64,000 nt of DNA, from positions 1,674,001 to 1,738,000 of the forward strand of contig NZ_CP045702.1 in NCBI RefSeq assembly GCF_014216315.1. The letters are read 5' to 3'. The translations under genes were made by a program, and so were the position numbers. The notes beneath the pieces are model-generated. The model was given only the letters and a program-made list of their open reading frames with translations, was not told the DNA's origin and made no database searches. Source of the stretch: Streptomyces finlayi (GTDB lineage: Bacteria; Actinomycetota; Actinomycetes; Streptomycetales; Streptomycetaceae). This document shows positions 41,921 to 50,712 of the stretch, one piece after another. Every line of letters starts with the position of its first letter. The stretch's first letter is position 1.

Positions 41921-44394
41921 CGAGCACTGCGACCCACGTCGGCTCGAGCTTCGTTCCGCGGGTCACAAGCATGGTGGGCGCCGAAGCGCTCACGCTGATG
42001 AACCGATTCCCGTATCGGGAACGACCAAGCACGTGGGAAGCGACCTCGGTCACGCGTGAAGAGGTCCTTAAGCGGCTGATTCGCCCACCGCTACGAGCTG
42101 TGGAACCCAGCGCCCAGGCGAATCGGATGTTCGGGGCCCGTCTCCTCCTCGACTGGCTAATGACTTTTCCGGGAGAAACCTGGCAACAGCGCTGGCAGAA
42201 GAGCCCTGCCCACGGCCAGCACATTGCGTCGCAGGGGTGGCGGGATGCCTTCGCAGCCTGGGCCCGCCCGGAAGGGCGAGTATCTCGCCGTGAAACGCTC
42301 CTCGTCGGGCTGCTGGCGCTGCTCTGCGCGGATGCCGTCAGACCCGACCCGGAATTCCTCATCGGGTCAAGATCGCGGCATCTTCGGCCGGCTCTGGAGA
42401 CCACACGCGACCCCGAGGGGTTCGCCCGCTTGAGGGCTTCACTGCCGACGAACATCTCGGCTGCGAATATCTCGTCCGGACTGAAGACCATCGCGGAGAT
42501 CTTGGCCTGCCGAGGCGGTGCCATCGAGGACATCGTCGTCGGCGATCTGCTGCTCTGGCAGAGCAAGAATCCGAGCAACAGCAATGGACGAATCCAGCTC
42601 GCCTACACCTGGCTACGCGACTTGGGTCTCTTTCCAGCAGACGCACCGCACACACTGTTCCGGATCTCGAACCGCACCGGGCAACTCACCCCAGCGGACC
42701 TTGTCGACCGCTACGAACTGCAGTGCCGTCCGATCCGCGACCTCTTGGTCGCCTACCTCTCCCATCGGTCCGTAGGGCTCGACTTCACGACACTGCAGGC
42801 GCTCACGATCTCGCTGGCGCTTCGGTTCTGGGGCGACCTGGAGCGGCATCATCCGGGCATCGACTCTCTTCGGCTTCCTGCCGAGGTGATCACTGCCTGG
42901 AAGGTCCGCCTCGCCACGAAGACCGTCCGCAAGCGTCTGCCCGACGGATCATTTCGTGAGTTCACAGAGCCACGCCGAGGTGCAATCGGGATCAAAACCC
43001 AGGTCAGAGCCTTCTACCTGGACCTGGCGGAGTGGGCAGTGGAAGACCCCGGCCAGTGGGCTGCCTGGGTGGCGCCCTGCCCGATCAGCGAAGCCGAGTG
43101 CTCGGGAAGAAAGGCTGAGAAGCAGCTCAAGGCCCGCATGGACCAACGTACTCGCGAGCGCCTGCCGGCGCTGCCCACGCTGGTGAAGACGGCTCACCGC
43201 CTGCTGAAAGAGGCCACGATGCGTCTCGATGCACTCAACGCTGCCCCGCTCGGTTCGGATTTCAGCGTGCTTGGTGAGACGTTCAGGGTTCCGCGCTTCA
43301 GTAAATGCGCTGACGGGCGTCCGATCCATGCCTGGGATGCGAAGGGCACCCGGCGCTCGTTCGCGGGTGAGGAGCGCAGCGCATTCTGGGGGTGGGCTGC
43401 CATCGAGATCTTGCGGCAGACCGGCATCCGCATCGAGGAACTCCTCGAGCTGGGGCATCACAGCATCGTCACCTACAAGCTCCCTACCACCGGACAGACC
43501 GTTCCACTCTTGCAGATCGCCCCGTCGAAGACGGATCAAGAGCGACTTGTCTTGGTCACGCCGGAGCTGGCGGACGTGTTAAGCACGGTCGTCTCTCGAG
43601 TCCGAGGCTCGGACGGAAGAGTCCCTGTTCTTCGTAGCTATGACCACTATGAACGGGTCTGGAACCCGCCGATGCCTCTCCTGTTCCAGGATCGCTCTGG
43701 TGGCTACCTGCGTCCGCTGTCACGAGCGACGATCCGTCGGGGACTCGACGTCACCTTGTTGGCCTCAGGTCTGACGGACAGCGCGGGTGACCCCCTCATC
43801 TTCCAGCCCCACGACTTCCGCCGGATCTTCATCACGGACTCCATCCTCAACGGCCTGCCACCTCACATCGCCCAGGTCATCGCTGGTCACGACCACATCG
43901 GAACGACGATGGGATACGCCGCGATCTACCCCACTGATGCCATCGAGGCACATCGAGCGTTCATCGCCCGGCGCCGGGCTCTGCGGCCTGCCGATGAATA
44001 CCGCACCGTCACACCTGAGGAATGGGGAGAGTTTCTCGGACACTTTGAGCGCCGCAAGCTCGCCCTGGGCGACTGCGGCCGTGCATACGGAACTGACTGT
44101 GCTCACGAACACGCTTGTGTCCGATGCCCCGTCCTGATCGTCCACGCGACAGAGCGTCCCCGGCTTGTCGAAATCCGCGACAACCTCCTCGCGCGCATCT
44201 TGGAAGCCGAAAGGGAAGGCTGGTTCGGCGAGATCGAGGGGCTGCAGAGCAGCCTGACCCACGCCGAGGAGAAGCTTGCCCAACTCGACGCCCAGATCTC
44301 CCAGAAGCAGGAGTCTGTCGACCTGGGGATTCCTACCTTCCGGGAGATCGCTGCTCGTACCAGTGGGGTGGCAACCCCGCCGGGGCCTGCGTGA
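41917..44394 (+). CDS. Tyrosine recombinase, Tn554 TnpB-like
   Basis: An 825-aa recombinase. The C-terminal third carries arginine in QTGIRIEELLEL, H-x-x-R in PHDFRRIF, histidine in AGHDHIG and tyrosine in TMGYAAIY. Beyond it a cysteine cluster (CGRAYGTDCAHEHACVRCP) may bind zinc, followed by a coiled-coil-like tail. The long N-terminal region is typical of TnpB-type proteins. Together with the upstream enzyme it probably moves a segment of DNA. The expected third partner is missing or reduced to 26 codons after a GTGA overlap. Confidence 0.8.
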   Translation: MTSTATHVGSSFVPRVTSMVGAEALTLMNRFPYRERPSTWEATSVTREEVLKRLIRPPLRAVEPSAQANRMFGARLLLDWLMTFPGETWQQRWQKSPAHGQHIASQGWRDAFAAWARPEGRVSRRETLLVGLLALLCADAVRPDPEFLIGSRSRHLRPALETTRDPEGFARLRASLPTNISAANISSGLKTIAEILACRGGAIEDIVVGDLLLWQSKNPSNSNGRIQLAYTWLRDLGLFPADAPHTLFRISNRTGQLTPADLVDRYELQCRPIRDLLVAYLSHRSVGLDFTTLQALTISLALRFWGDLERHHPGIDSLRLPAEVITAWKVRLATKTVRKRLPDGSFREFTEPRRGAIGIKTQVRAFYLDLAEWAVEDPGQWAAWVAPCPISEAECSGRKAEKQLKARMDQRTRERLPALPTLVKTAHRLLKEATMRLDALNAAPLGSDFSVLGETFRVPRFSKCADGRPIHAWDAKGTRRSFAGEERSAFWGWAAIEILRQTGIRIEELLELGHHSIVTYKLPTTGQTVPLLQIAPSKTDQERLVLVTPELADVLSTVVSRVRGSDGRVPVLRSYDHYERVWNPPMPLLFQDRSGGYLRPLSRATIRRGLDVTLLASGLTDSAGDPLIFQPHDFRRIFITDSILNGLPPHIAQVIAGHDHIGTTMGYAAIYPTDAIEAHRAFIARRRALRPADEYRTVTPEEWGEFLGHFERRKLALGDCGRAYGTDCAHEHACVRCPVLIVHATERPRLVEIRDNLLARILEAEREGWFGEIEGLQSSLTHAEEKLAQLDAQISQKQESVDLGIPTFREIAARTSGVATPPGPA

Positions 44395-44471
44395 CTGAAT
44401 GGCATTACTCCGGCGTGCTCAGCGGACACCGCCGCAGAGCGCGGCGCTTGGACGGCTTCAGCCACGGATAA
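44391..44471 (+). CDS. 26-aa frame coupled to the second recombinase
   Basis: GTG at 44391 overlaps the recombinase stop (GTGA) and opens a 26-codon frame (VTEWHYSGVLSGHRRRARRL...). It sits where a third gene (TnpC-like) would start in Tn554-type elements, so it may be a truncated remnant. Weak support. Confidence 0.2.
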   Translation: MTEWHYSGVLSGHRRRARRLDGFSHG

Positions 44472-44504
44472 TCTACGCCTCCTCGGCCCCACCACGGGCC
44501 AGTT

Positions 44505-45164
44505 CTACGGGCTGCGGGCCAGTAGGTGGGTGTCGAGGAAGCCCCGCTCTGACGCCGGGTCGTGGAGCAACCGAGCCACCATGACGAGTCCGGCCCCGGT
44601 CAGCAACTCGGCAAACTGGTCCGCCGGCCAGCTATAGGCAGGCGCCACCTTGTGGTCGAAGCGGACAGGCTCCGGCCCCTCGGTTCCGAAGAAGGACGCC
44701 AGGAGCAGGCCCCCTGGTGCCAGGACACGCACCAGCTCATCGAGTAGCGCGGGCAATTCTTCAGGCGGGGTATGGATCATCGCGTAGTGGGCCAACACTC
44801 CACCAAGCGCGCCGTCCTCGACCGGCAGGGCCTCCATTCGTGCTTCGTCGAACCGCAGCCCCGGATGGGCCCGCCGGGCGTGGGCGACCATAGCCGGGGA
44901 GAGGTCAAGCCCGAAGGAGTCCAACCCCAAGTCGTGCAGCATGGCCGTCAAGTGGCCGGGTCCGCACCCGACGTCGGCTGCCCGTAGGTTCCCCGTGCCA
45001 CGCACGAGCTCGGCGAAGGTGCCGATCATGTTCCGCGCGAACGGCTGCGTCTCCAACCGATTAGCGAACAGCGATGCATACAGTTCGACGACCCCGTCGT
45101 AGGCCGTCCTGGTCTCGTCCTGGTATTTCCACACGGGGAGGAAGCTAACACCCGCGCCGTTCAC
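44505..45164 (-). CDS. Class I SAM-dependent methyltransferase
   Basis: A 219-aa protein from the GTG with GGAGAACTGCT before it. Motif I is ADVGCGPGHL, then LDSFGLDLSPAMVAHAR and MEALPVEDGALGGVLAHYAMIHT; LAPGGLLLASFF is the motif III strand. It resembles small-molecule (UbiE/ArsM-like) methyltransferases. Substrate unknown. Confidence 0.88.
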   Translation of the reverse strand: MNGAGVSFLPVWKYQDETRTAYDGVVELYASLFANRLETQPFARNMIGTFAELVRGTGNLRAADVGCGPGHLTAMLHDLGLDSFGLDLSPAMVAHARRAHPGLRFDEARMEALPVEDGALGGVLAHYAMIHTPPEELPALLDELVRVLAPGGLLLASFFGTEGPEPVRFDHKVAPAYSWPADQFAELLTGAGLVMVARLLHDPASERGFLDTHLLARSP

Positions 45165-45217
45165 AGCAGTTCTCCGGCCCCATACCGGCCCCCTTCCCCG
45201 CAGGACTGATCGTCCTG

Positions 45218-45472
45218 TCACTGACCACGGGACGCCTCGGTAGTTCGGAGAAGCCAAGTGGAGAAGTACGTCGGCGCACCTACCGGGCCCGTCCACTTCA
45301 GAGCGTCCCTGTGGAATCCGACCCACGCCATCGCCGGCGCTCCGGACAGGCGCGTGCAGTGCTCGCAGGAGCAGAGGTGGGGGTCGTTCGGAATACCGGT
45401 CGCCTGGTACGCGTGGTCGCCACACTGACAGTGCCCGGTCCATAGGTCGGGGACGACGATCGACTCGGCCAT
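45218..45472 (-). CDS. GFA-domain protein, C-terminally truncated
   Basis: An 84-aa protein from ATG with a GAGGAGCC site. GHCQCGDHAYQ and HLCSCEHCTRLSGAP are the first cysteine motifs of glutathione-dependent formaldehyde-activating (GFA) domains, which bind zinc. The family is normally about 120-135 residues with another cysteine pair near the end; here the reading frame stops early (…EASRGQ) and no other frame continues it. Probably a decayed or shortened copy. Confidence 0.7.
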   Translation of the reverse strand: MAESIVVPDLWTGHCQCGDHAYQATGIPNDPHLCSCEHCTRLSGAPAMAWVGFHRDALKWTGPVGAPTYFSTWLLRTTEASRGQ

Positions 45473-45708
45473 GGGTGGCTCCTCTGGTGCGAGAACTCTG
45501 ATTTCCTGCGGCAGCTTGCCGCACCTCTGCACGCTCGCGCTGGCGTTCGGTATTGCCCGACACCAAAGAGGCGGCAAGTCCACCCCTGACGGTGAACGCG
45601 CGTACGAGTCTTCACGGTTCGGCGATACCCAAGGGCCATGCATGGGCGGGCGGGTGAATCGGCCGCATTGCACACCGCCTCCGCTCGCATCGGATACGCA
45701 TCCACGAC

Positions 45709-45742
45709 AGAACCCCCGGGATCGAATGATTCCGGGGGCTCT
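45709..45742. terminator. Terminator between leftward genes
   Basis: Stem AGAACCCCCGGGATC / GATTCCGGGGGCTCT with loop GAAT, a near-perfect 15-bp hairpin 21 bp beyond the stop of the Cna-B protein gene. Confidence 0.7.
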
Positions 45743-45762
45743 GCGTCATACCGTGAGTAAGG

Positions 45763-46818
45763 TCAGCTCTCGCTAGGTCCGTCGTCGGTGGAACTGTCCG
45801 TGCGTCGGCGGCGAGCCGCGATGAGGGCGGCGCTGCCCGCGACGACGAAGAGTCCGCCACTGCCGAGGATCCACGGGGTCGCGTCGGCTCCGGTATGGGC
45901 GAGGGAGCCGGTCGGGGTCTTCGGCGTCGTTTCCTCGGTCGCGGTTGCCTCCGGGAGAAGTGAGGATTCGGCGTCCGGTGTGGCGGAGTCGGCGGGGGTG
46001 GGCTGCGCCCCGTCTGAGGGGATGTCGGTCGTCTTGTCCGTCGGCTTCTCGGAGGGGTCGTCGGGCTTCGGCGTGGGCTTGTCCGTCGGCTTCTCGGACG
46101 GGTCGGGCTTCGGTGTGGTTGAGGTCTTGGCGTTGGTGACGGTCACGGTGACCGGGGCACCGGGGCCTGCGGCGAAGGTCTTCGCGGGCTTGTAGAGGTC
46201 GTAGCCCTGGGGAGCCTTGACCTGCTTGACCCAGAACTCAGTCTTTCGGCTGGTCATGGGCAGCTCACCCGTGGCCGTCCCCTGCGACCCGGTAGTGAGG
46301 GTGAGCAGCGTGTCGCTGCCCGTTCCGATGTTCACGGTGGAGCCGGGCAAGAGCTTTCCCGTCTTGTCGTCCTTGGCCTGGAGGAGGACCTTGGCGGCTT
46401 TGAACGGGTCGGTGATCGTCAGCCGCGCGGTCGCGCCTGGGGTGACGATGACGTCTTGGTCGGCAACGACCTCGTGGAGCGGGCTTCCGGAAAACGTTTC
46501 CTTCAGCCGATAGATGCCGGGAGGGAGGTCGGGGAAGGTCAGCTTCCCCTGTGCGTCGGTCTTCCCGCGCCCGGTCTCTTGACCGGTGGCATCGAGGAGG
46601 AGGAACGCCGCGCCCGACAGAACGTCCCCGGCGGTGTCCTTCTTGGTGATCGCGATGCTGCCTGCGTCCGGAGCGGGGGTCTCGATGGGAGAGGTGGAGG
46701 CGGAGGGTGTCGGCTCGGACGGCTGGGCGGATGCGGTTGGCGCCCAGGTGAGGGTGCCGGTCACCGCGGCGGCGAGGGCAGCCGATCGGACGGCGCCGCG
46801 GACGATACGAGCATGCAC
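45763..46818 (-). CDS. Sortase-anchored Cna-B (SpaA-like) surface protein
   Basis: A 351-aa wall protein. A signal peptide (MHARIVRGAVRSAALAAAV...) is followed by two prealbumin/Cna-B-like domains: SIAITKKDTAGDVLSGAAF with FPDLPPGIYRLKETF, then KVLLQAKDDKTGKLLPGSTV with KQVKAPQGYDLYKPA. The K and E residues are typical of isopeptide bond formation. A proline/lysine-rich spacer follows, and the sequence ends with the sorting signal LAHTG, a membrane helix and RRRR. LAxTG is the Streptomyces sortase E type. The GTG start has AAGGAG before it. Confidence 0.87.
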   Translation of the reverse strand: MHARIVRGAVRSAALAAAVTGTLTWAPTASAQPSEPTPSASTSPIETPAPDAGSIAITKKDTAGDVLSGAAFLLLDATGQETGRGKTDAQGKLTFPDLPPGIYRLKETFSGSPLHEVVADQDVIVTPGATARLTITDPFKAAKVLLQAKDDKTGKLLPGSTVNIGTGSDTLLTLTTGSQGTATGELPMTSRKTEFWVKQVKAPQGYDLYKPAKTFAAGPGAPVTVTVTNAKTSTTPKPDPSEKPTDKPTPKPDDPSEKPTDKTTDIPSDGAQPTPADSATPDAESSLLPEATATEETTPKTPTGSLAHTGADATPWILGSGGLFVVAGSAALIAARRRRTDSSTDDGPSES

Positions 46819-46854
46819 AGGGAAGGGGCTCCTTGATCAGGTGGGGTGGAGAAG

Positions 46855-47652
46855 TCATCGAGGACGGCCGGCAGCCGAGGCTGCTGGCGGCGGGGCGACG
46901 GGTGAGTAGCTGGGCGGTTGCTTGGTTGTCGGGTTGGCGACGCGGAGGTGCTGGCGTGTGGGGAAGGCGATGTCCTGGACGGTGCGCTGCAACGGTTCGG
47001 TGGAGATCAGCGAGGCGGTGAAGGCCGCGACGAGTGTCGGGGGCGTGCTGAACGAGAAGCGCGCTTGCCAGTGCGGTCTTGGCTTGGGTCCGCTCCAGGC
47101 CAGCCATTGAGGTCCGGCGGAGCCGAGGATTCCGTCGGCCGCATACCAGTGCCGCACGGTGCCGTGCCCATCCGGGGAGCGGAAGGTCTGGGTGCCGTCG
47201 GTCTTGATGTCGTGGCTCCAGCCGCGGGCGAGCAACGGTGTGTACGCCTCATGCGGTGCCGTTGTGTCCGCGAACAGCCGGTCGTGGTCGCTGTCGCGGT
47301 CTTCCAGGTAGAGGTCGAGAAGGCGGGCGTGGAGGTCGTGCAGCAGCTCGATGGGGGTGGTGGCGTCGAGCGAGATCCGCCAGACCGCCGATTCGAATGG
47401 GCGATGGTTTGCAGCGATGGTCCACGTCCCCTTGTCCAGACTTGTGGGGTGCGCGGCGAAGCGGGTCCACAGGCGCAGACACGGGCTGTGGGTATAGGCC
47501 GTGTCCTCATCGAGCTGGTGCAGTGCCCAGTTCTCGTCGAAGGGGAAGGGCCAGGCCGTCTTGAGGTCCATAGGACCGGGGCCGGCGAGATGGCGCGGGA
47601 GGATCTTCACGGCCTCGGCTGAGTCGAGGCCGCCGAGGGGATCGGGAGACAT
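46855..47652 (-). CDS. DUF317-family protein
   Basis: A 265-aa protein from the ATG at 47652 with an AGGAGC site. It has the DUF317 layout: LAGPGPMD, SAVWRISLDATTPIELLHDLHARL and HWQARFSFSTPPTLVAAFTASL. It starts a long leftward series of plasmid-type genes. Role unknown. Confidence 0.75.
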   Translation of the reverse strand: MSPDPLGGLDSAEAVKILPRHLAGPGPMDLKTAWPFPFDENWALHQLDEDTAYTHSPCLRLWTRFAAHPTSLDKGTWTIAANHRPFESAVWRISLDATTPIELLHDLHARLLDLYLEDRDSDHDRLFADTTAPHEAYTPLLARGWSHDIKTDGTQTFRSPDGHGTVRHWYAADGILGSAGPQWLAWSGPKPRPHWQARFSFSTPPTLVAAFTASLISTEPLQRTVQDIAFPTRQHLRVANPTTKQPPSYSPVAPPPAASAAGRPR

Positions 47653-47711
47653 GCAGGGGCTCCTGCCGGGAAGCCTGCGCGGAACGCTGGGCGGTGGGTT
47701 CGGGCTGAGGA

Positions 47712-48200
47712 TCAGCGCGCGCGGCCACCACTGAGAGTGGCGGGCGGGGAGGGAACCGTACGGGCTGCGCGGCCCGCAGATCGGCCCGACGCTGACGCGG
47801 GCCAGGCACCGGGGAACCAGACTGCGCTGTACTGCTCGATGGCGTCGCGCAGCCCGGTGGTGACGGCGCCCTCCCACGGTGGCTGGCCGGGGCGGTGGTA
47901 CGTGTCGAACGTGCCGTACTGCTTGGTGCGCACCATGGTGCGCTGGGCTTCGTCTCGGCGGTGGAAGGTTCCGTGGTCCACGAAGCTGAGGGCCACGGCG
48001 TCGATCTCTCCGCGGTCCGCGTGGATGATCGCCAGGCGCAGGCCGCCGTAGGTGTCCGCGTGGATCGTTCCGGTAAAGCCGATCCGCAGACGCAGGGGTG
48101 CGCCCGGGGCTGGGGTGGCGTAGTAGGTGTTGCCCACGACGGCGTGGTCGGTGAAGGGGAGGCACAGTTCGGCGAAGAACTCGGGGGCCTGCAGGGACAA
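47712..48200 (-). CDS. Hypothetical protein
   Basis: A 162-aa protein from a TTG with GAGAGACC before it (MSLQAPEFFAELCLPFTDHAV). It contains RLRIGFTGTIHADTYGGLRLAIIHADRGEIDAV, a beta-rich region, and ends in a disordered Pro/Ala/Arg tail. Function not recognised. It lies between two DUF317 genes. Confidence 0.6.
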   Translation of the reverse strand: MSLQAPEFFAELCLPFTDHAVVGNTYYATPAPGAPLRLRIGFTGTIHADTYGGLRLAIIHADRGEIDAVALSFVDHGTFHRRDEAQRTMVRTKQYGTFDTYHRPGQPPWEGAVTTGLRDAIEQYSAVWFPGAWPASASGRSAGRAARTVPSPPATLSGGRAR

Positions 48201-48230
48201 GAGGTCTCTCCGGTCGGGGTCGTGCTGGGG

Positions 48231-49103
48231 TTATCGGCGCGGGCCGGGCAGGGCCGGGCGGCTGGTGGTGCTCCAGCGCGGGACGCTGGGAGGCGGGAGG
48301 GCGGCCGGACGGCGTGATGAGGCGGCCCGTTGGAGGTCGAGTGGGGTGGGGGCCGACGGCTCTGAAGGCAGGATGGGAGTGAGGTGGGCCATGCCCTTGA
48401 TGTAGCTGTAGGTGTCCTGTCGCCACCGGGGAAACGGTGCCGGGTCGGATACGCACTGGGTGACGGCGGCCAGCAGGGCGACTGGGGTATCGGTACTGGC
48501 GGTGGCGTACCAGGCGGGCCGGTCGATGGACTTGCCGACCCACAGGTGCCAGCGGGCGTCGCGTGTGGTCAGCTCGGCTTCTGGATCGAGGTCGCCGGTG
48601 GTGACCTCCATTCCGGCCAACCGGTCCGGCGACTGAACCGCGAAGATGCCCTGACGGCGACGCTCTATCTCCCAGCCCTGCTGGAAGAGTGGGCCCACGG
48701 CTCGGGCGGGGTCGTGCTCGTCGGTCCGGGCGTCCGGCCGGGCGAGGTAGGCGTCCGGCCCCTGTTCATAGGCTCCCGCGAGTGCGGTGGTGAAGGCTTG
48801 CACGAATTCGGTGGGGGTTCGGTCGTTGAAGCAGACGCCCCAGGCCGGCGGGCCGAACGCGTCCTTGTAGGCGTTGATGCGCCATAGCCCGTCGTCCTCA
48901 CCTTCGGGGAGGTAACCCAGGCGCACGCGCCGGTCGGGGGCGGTCACGTAGGCGTTGCCGAGGTCGTCGTGCTGGAGGTCCCAGCCGAGGCCCAGGAGCG
49001 GAGCGAGGGCGGGGTCGCCAATCCCGGTCGTAGAGGCGAGATAGCGCGGGGAGACGAAGACATCCCCGTCGATGGCGAAGCGCGGATCGCTCTCCGGGGT
49101 CAT
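48231..49103 (-). CDS. DUF317-family protein
   Basis: A 290-aa protein starting MTPESDPRFAIDGDVFVSPRYLAS. It has DUF317-like units (PAWGVCFNDRTPTEFVQAFTTALAGA, then PAWYATASTDTPVALLAAVTQCVSD). It overlaps the ATP-grasp gene by 4 bp (ATGA at 49100-49103), so the two are coupled. Confidence 0.75.
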   Translation of the reverse strand: MTPESDPRFAIDGDVFVSPRYLASTTGIGDPALAPLLGLGWDLQHDDLGNAYVTAPDRRVRLGYLPEGEDDGLWRINAYKDAFGPPAWGVCFNDRTPTEFVQAFTTALAGAYEQGPDAYLARPDARTDEHDPARAVGPLFQQGWEIERRRQGIFAVQSPDRLAGMEVTTGDLDPEAELTTRDARWHLWVGKSIDRPAWYATASTDTPVALLAAVTQCVSDPAPFPRWRQDTYSYIKGMAHLTPILPSEPSAPTPLDLQRAASSRRPAALPPPSVPRWSTTSRPALPGPRR

Positions 49104-50326
49104 CGGTCGACCTGCGTGGTGACGGTGATCTCGTCGGCGGCCGTGTCGAGCCGGTCGTTGACCTCGGTAGTGTCGCGGCCGGTGACGATGTAGAACCCGG
49201 CCCTGGCAGTGAACAGGTCGCCCTCGGGCGGCAGTAGGAGCGGGTCGCCGACCTTGCGGATCCACTGGACCTGCCGCAGCCAAGGGGTGTGGGCGGCGAA
49301 CGGCTGGTTGATCTGCCGTTCCGTGAGGGTGCCGGAGGCCGCCGGGTAGAGCATGCGGATTCCCGCAGCCTGCTGACGGCTGGGGGTGATGTCCGGGTTG
49401 TGCCCGCAGGCGAGGGCGGCGGCGGCCCGGGGAAGGTCGATGCCGGTGGCAAGGCGGACGAGGTGGCCGATCATGTCGCCGCCCAGACGTGCGTTCACCT
49501 CGATCAGCCGGGGCTGGCCGTCGACCATGCGCACCTCGACGTGCTGCACGCCGTCGGTGATTCCCAGGGCCTTGACCGCGGCAGCGGCGACCGGAGCGAC
49601 CTGGGCGAGGAGCGGATCGCGAGCATCGACGGTGTGCCCGGTCTCGTCGAAGTACGGTGCGGGCCCGAGACTTTTACGGGTCACCGCGACGGCAGTGGTT
49701 ACGCCACGGTGGGTAACGCATTCGACGGAGACCTCCGGCCCGTCGAGGTACTCCTCGACCAGGACGGCGGTGTCCTCGCGGCTCTGGCTCGCCCCTGAGG
49801 CGAACGCGAAGGCGGCGGGCAGTTCCTCAGGCTGGTCGATGCGGATCACGCCGATGCTTCCAGCGAACGCGGTGGGCTTGATGACGGCCGGATAGCCGAT
49901 GGTCATCGTCGCCAGTCCGGCCTCCAACAGCGTCTGGGCCTTCATTGACGCGGCCGACGGCACCCCGTGGCGGGCGAACAGGCTGCGGGCGGTGGCCTTG
50001 TTGCGGCAGGCCCGCATCACCTCCACAGGGTTCGCCGGCAGGCCGAGTCCGCGGGCAAGGCGGGCGGCGGGGACGAGGTGCCACTCGTCCCAAGTGACGG
50101 CACCGGCGAGTTCGTGACGTGCCGCCAAGGCCCGGCCGGCCGCCAGCAGGGCGGTGTCGTCATAGAGATCGACGACGGCATGGTCGACGATGTACGGCCT
50201 TTCCCACGAGGGCTCGGTGCCGGTGAGCAGGACGACGTCGTAGGCGGCGGCGACCTGCTCAAGACAGTACGAGCGATACGTCTCATCGCCAGGAGAAACG
50301 ACGAGGACGAGGGGGCGTGCGGACAA
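49100..50326 (-). CDS. ATP-grasp carboxylate-amine ligase
   Basis: A 408-aa protein from a TTG that follows GGAGAACC (MSARPLVLVVSPGDETYRSY). The ATP-grasp core is clear: YPAVIKPTAFAGSIGV binds ATP, VLVEEYLDGPEVSVECV follows, and QHVEVRMVDGQPRLIEVNARLGGDMIGH holds the metal-binding E and N. Such enzymes join a carboxylate to an amine using ATP, as in dipeptide or carnosine synthases. The MFS exporter three genes upstream makes a small-peptide product plausible, as an inference. Confidence 0.88.
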   Translation of the reverse strand: MSARPLVLVVSPGDETYRSYCLEQVAAAYDVVLLTGTEPSWERPYIVDHAVVDLYDDTALLAAGRALAARHELAGAVTWDEWHLVPAARLARGLGLPANPVEVMRACRNKATARSLFARHGVPSAASMKAQTLLEAGLATMTIGYPAVIKPTAFAGSIGVIRIDQPEELPAAFAFASGASQSREDTAVLVEEYLDGPEVSVECVTHRGVTTAVAVTRKSLGPAPYFDETGHTVDARDPLLAQVAPVAAAAVKALGITDGVQHVEVRMVDGQPRLIEVNARLGGDMIGHLVRLATGIDLPRAAAALACGHNPDITPSRQQAAGIRMLYPAASGTLTERQINQPFAAHTPWLRQVQWIRKVGDPLLLPPEGDLFTARAGFYIVTGRDTTEVNDRLDTAADEITVTTQVDR

Positions 50327-50373
50327 GAAGAGGTTCTCCGAATCGGTGGACAGCAGGACGGGGGGAAGAGCTG

Positions 50374-50676
50374 TCAGTCGGCGCGGCGGCGCCGTAGCTC
50401 GAACGCGCTGGCCCACTTGGGGTGTGCGGCGACCAGCTGCCGGGCGTAGAGGGCGGTGAAGTTGTTGTTCAGCCCGGCCACGCCGTACGGGAGCTCTCGG
50501 CGCAGGTCCTCGAAGAGGTTCTTGAGGCCGACGCGGGTGGCGCCGGTGGCGAGCTGGCGGGCGGTCATACGCTCCAGCGCGCGGTATACGTGCGGGTGTT
50601 GGGCGTGGAAGGCGTGGAACTGATCGGTGATGGTGCGGCTGCGCGCACGGGTCGCTCCGGAACAGGCAAAGGACAT
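50374..50676 (-). CDS. Hypothetical 100-aa protein
   Basis: Starts MSFACSGATRARSRTITDQFHAFHAQHP, with GGAGAACTTCCCC upstream. It contains HVYRALERMTARQLATGATRVGLKNLFEDLRREL, a helical region, and NNNFTALYARQLVAAHP. It looks like a small DNA- or RNA-contact protein, but no family is assigned. It lies between the ATP-grasp and MFS genes. Confidence 0.65.
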   Translation of the reverse strand: MSFACSGATRARSRTITDQFHAFHAQHPHVYRALERMTARQLATGATRVGLKNLFEDLRRELPYGVAGLNNNFTALYARQLVAAHPKWASAFELRRRRAD

Positions 50677-50712
50677 GGGGAAGTTCTCCACAAGCTGGGG
50701 AAGAGCAGCGGG

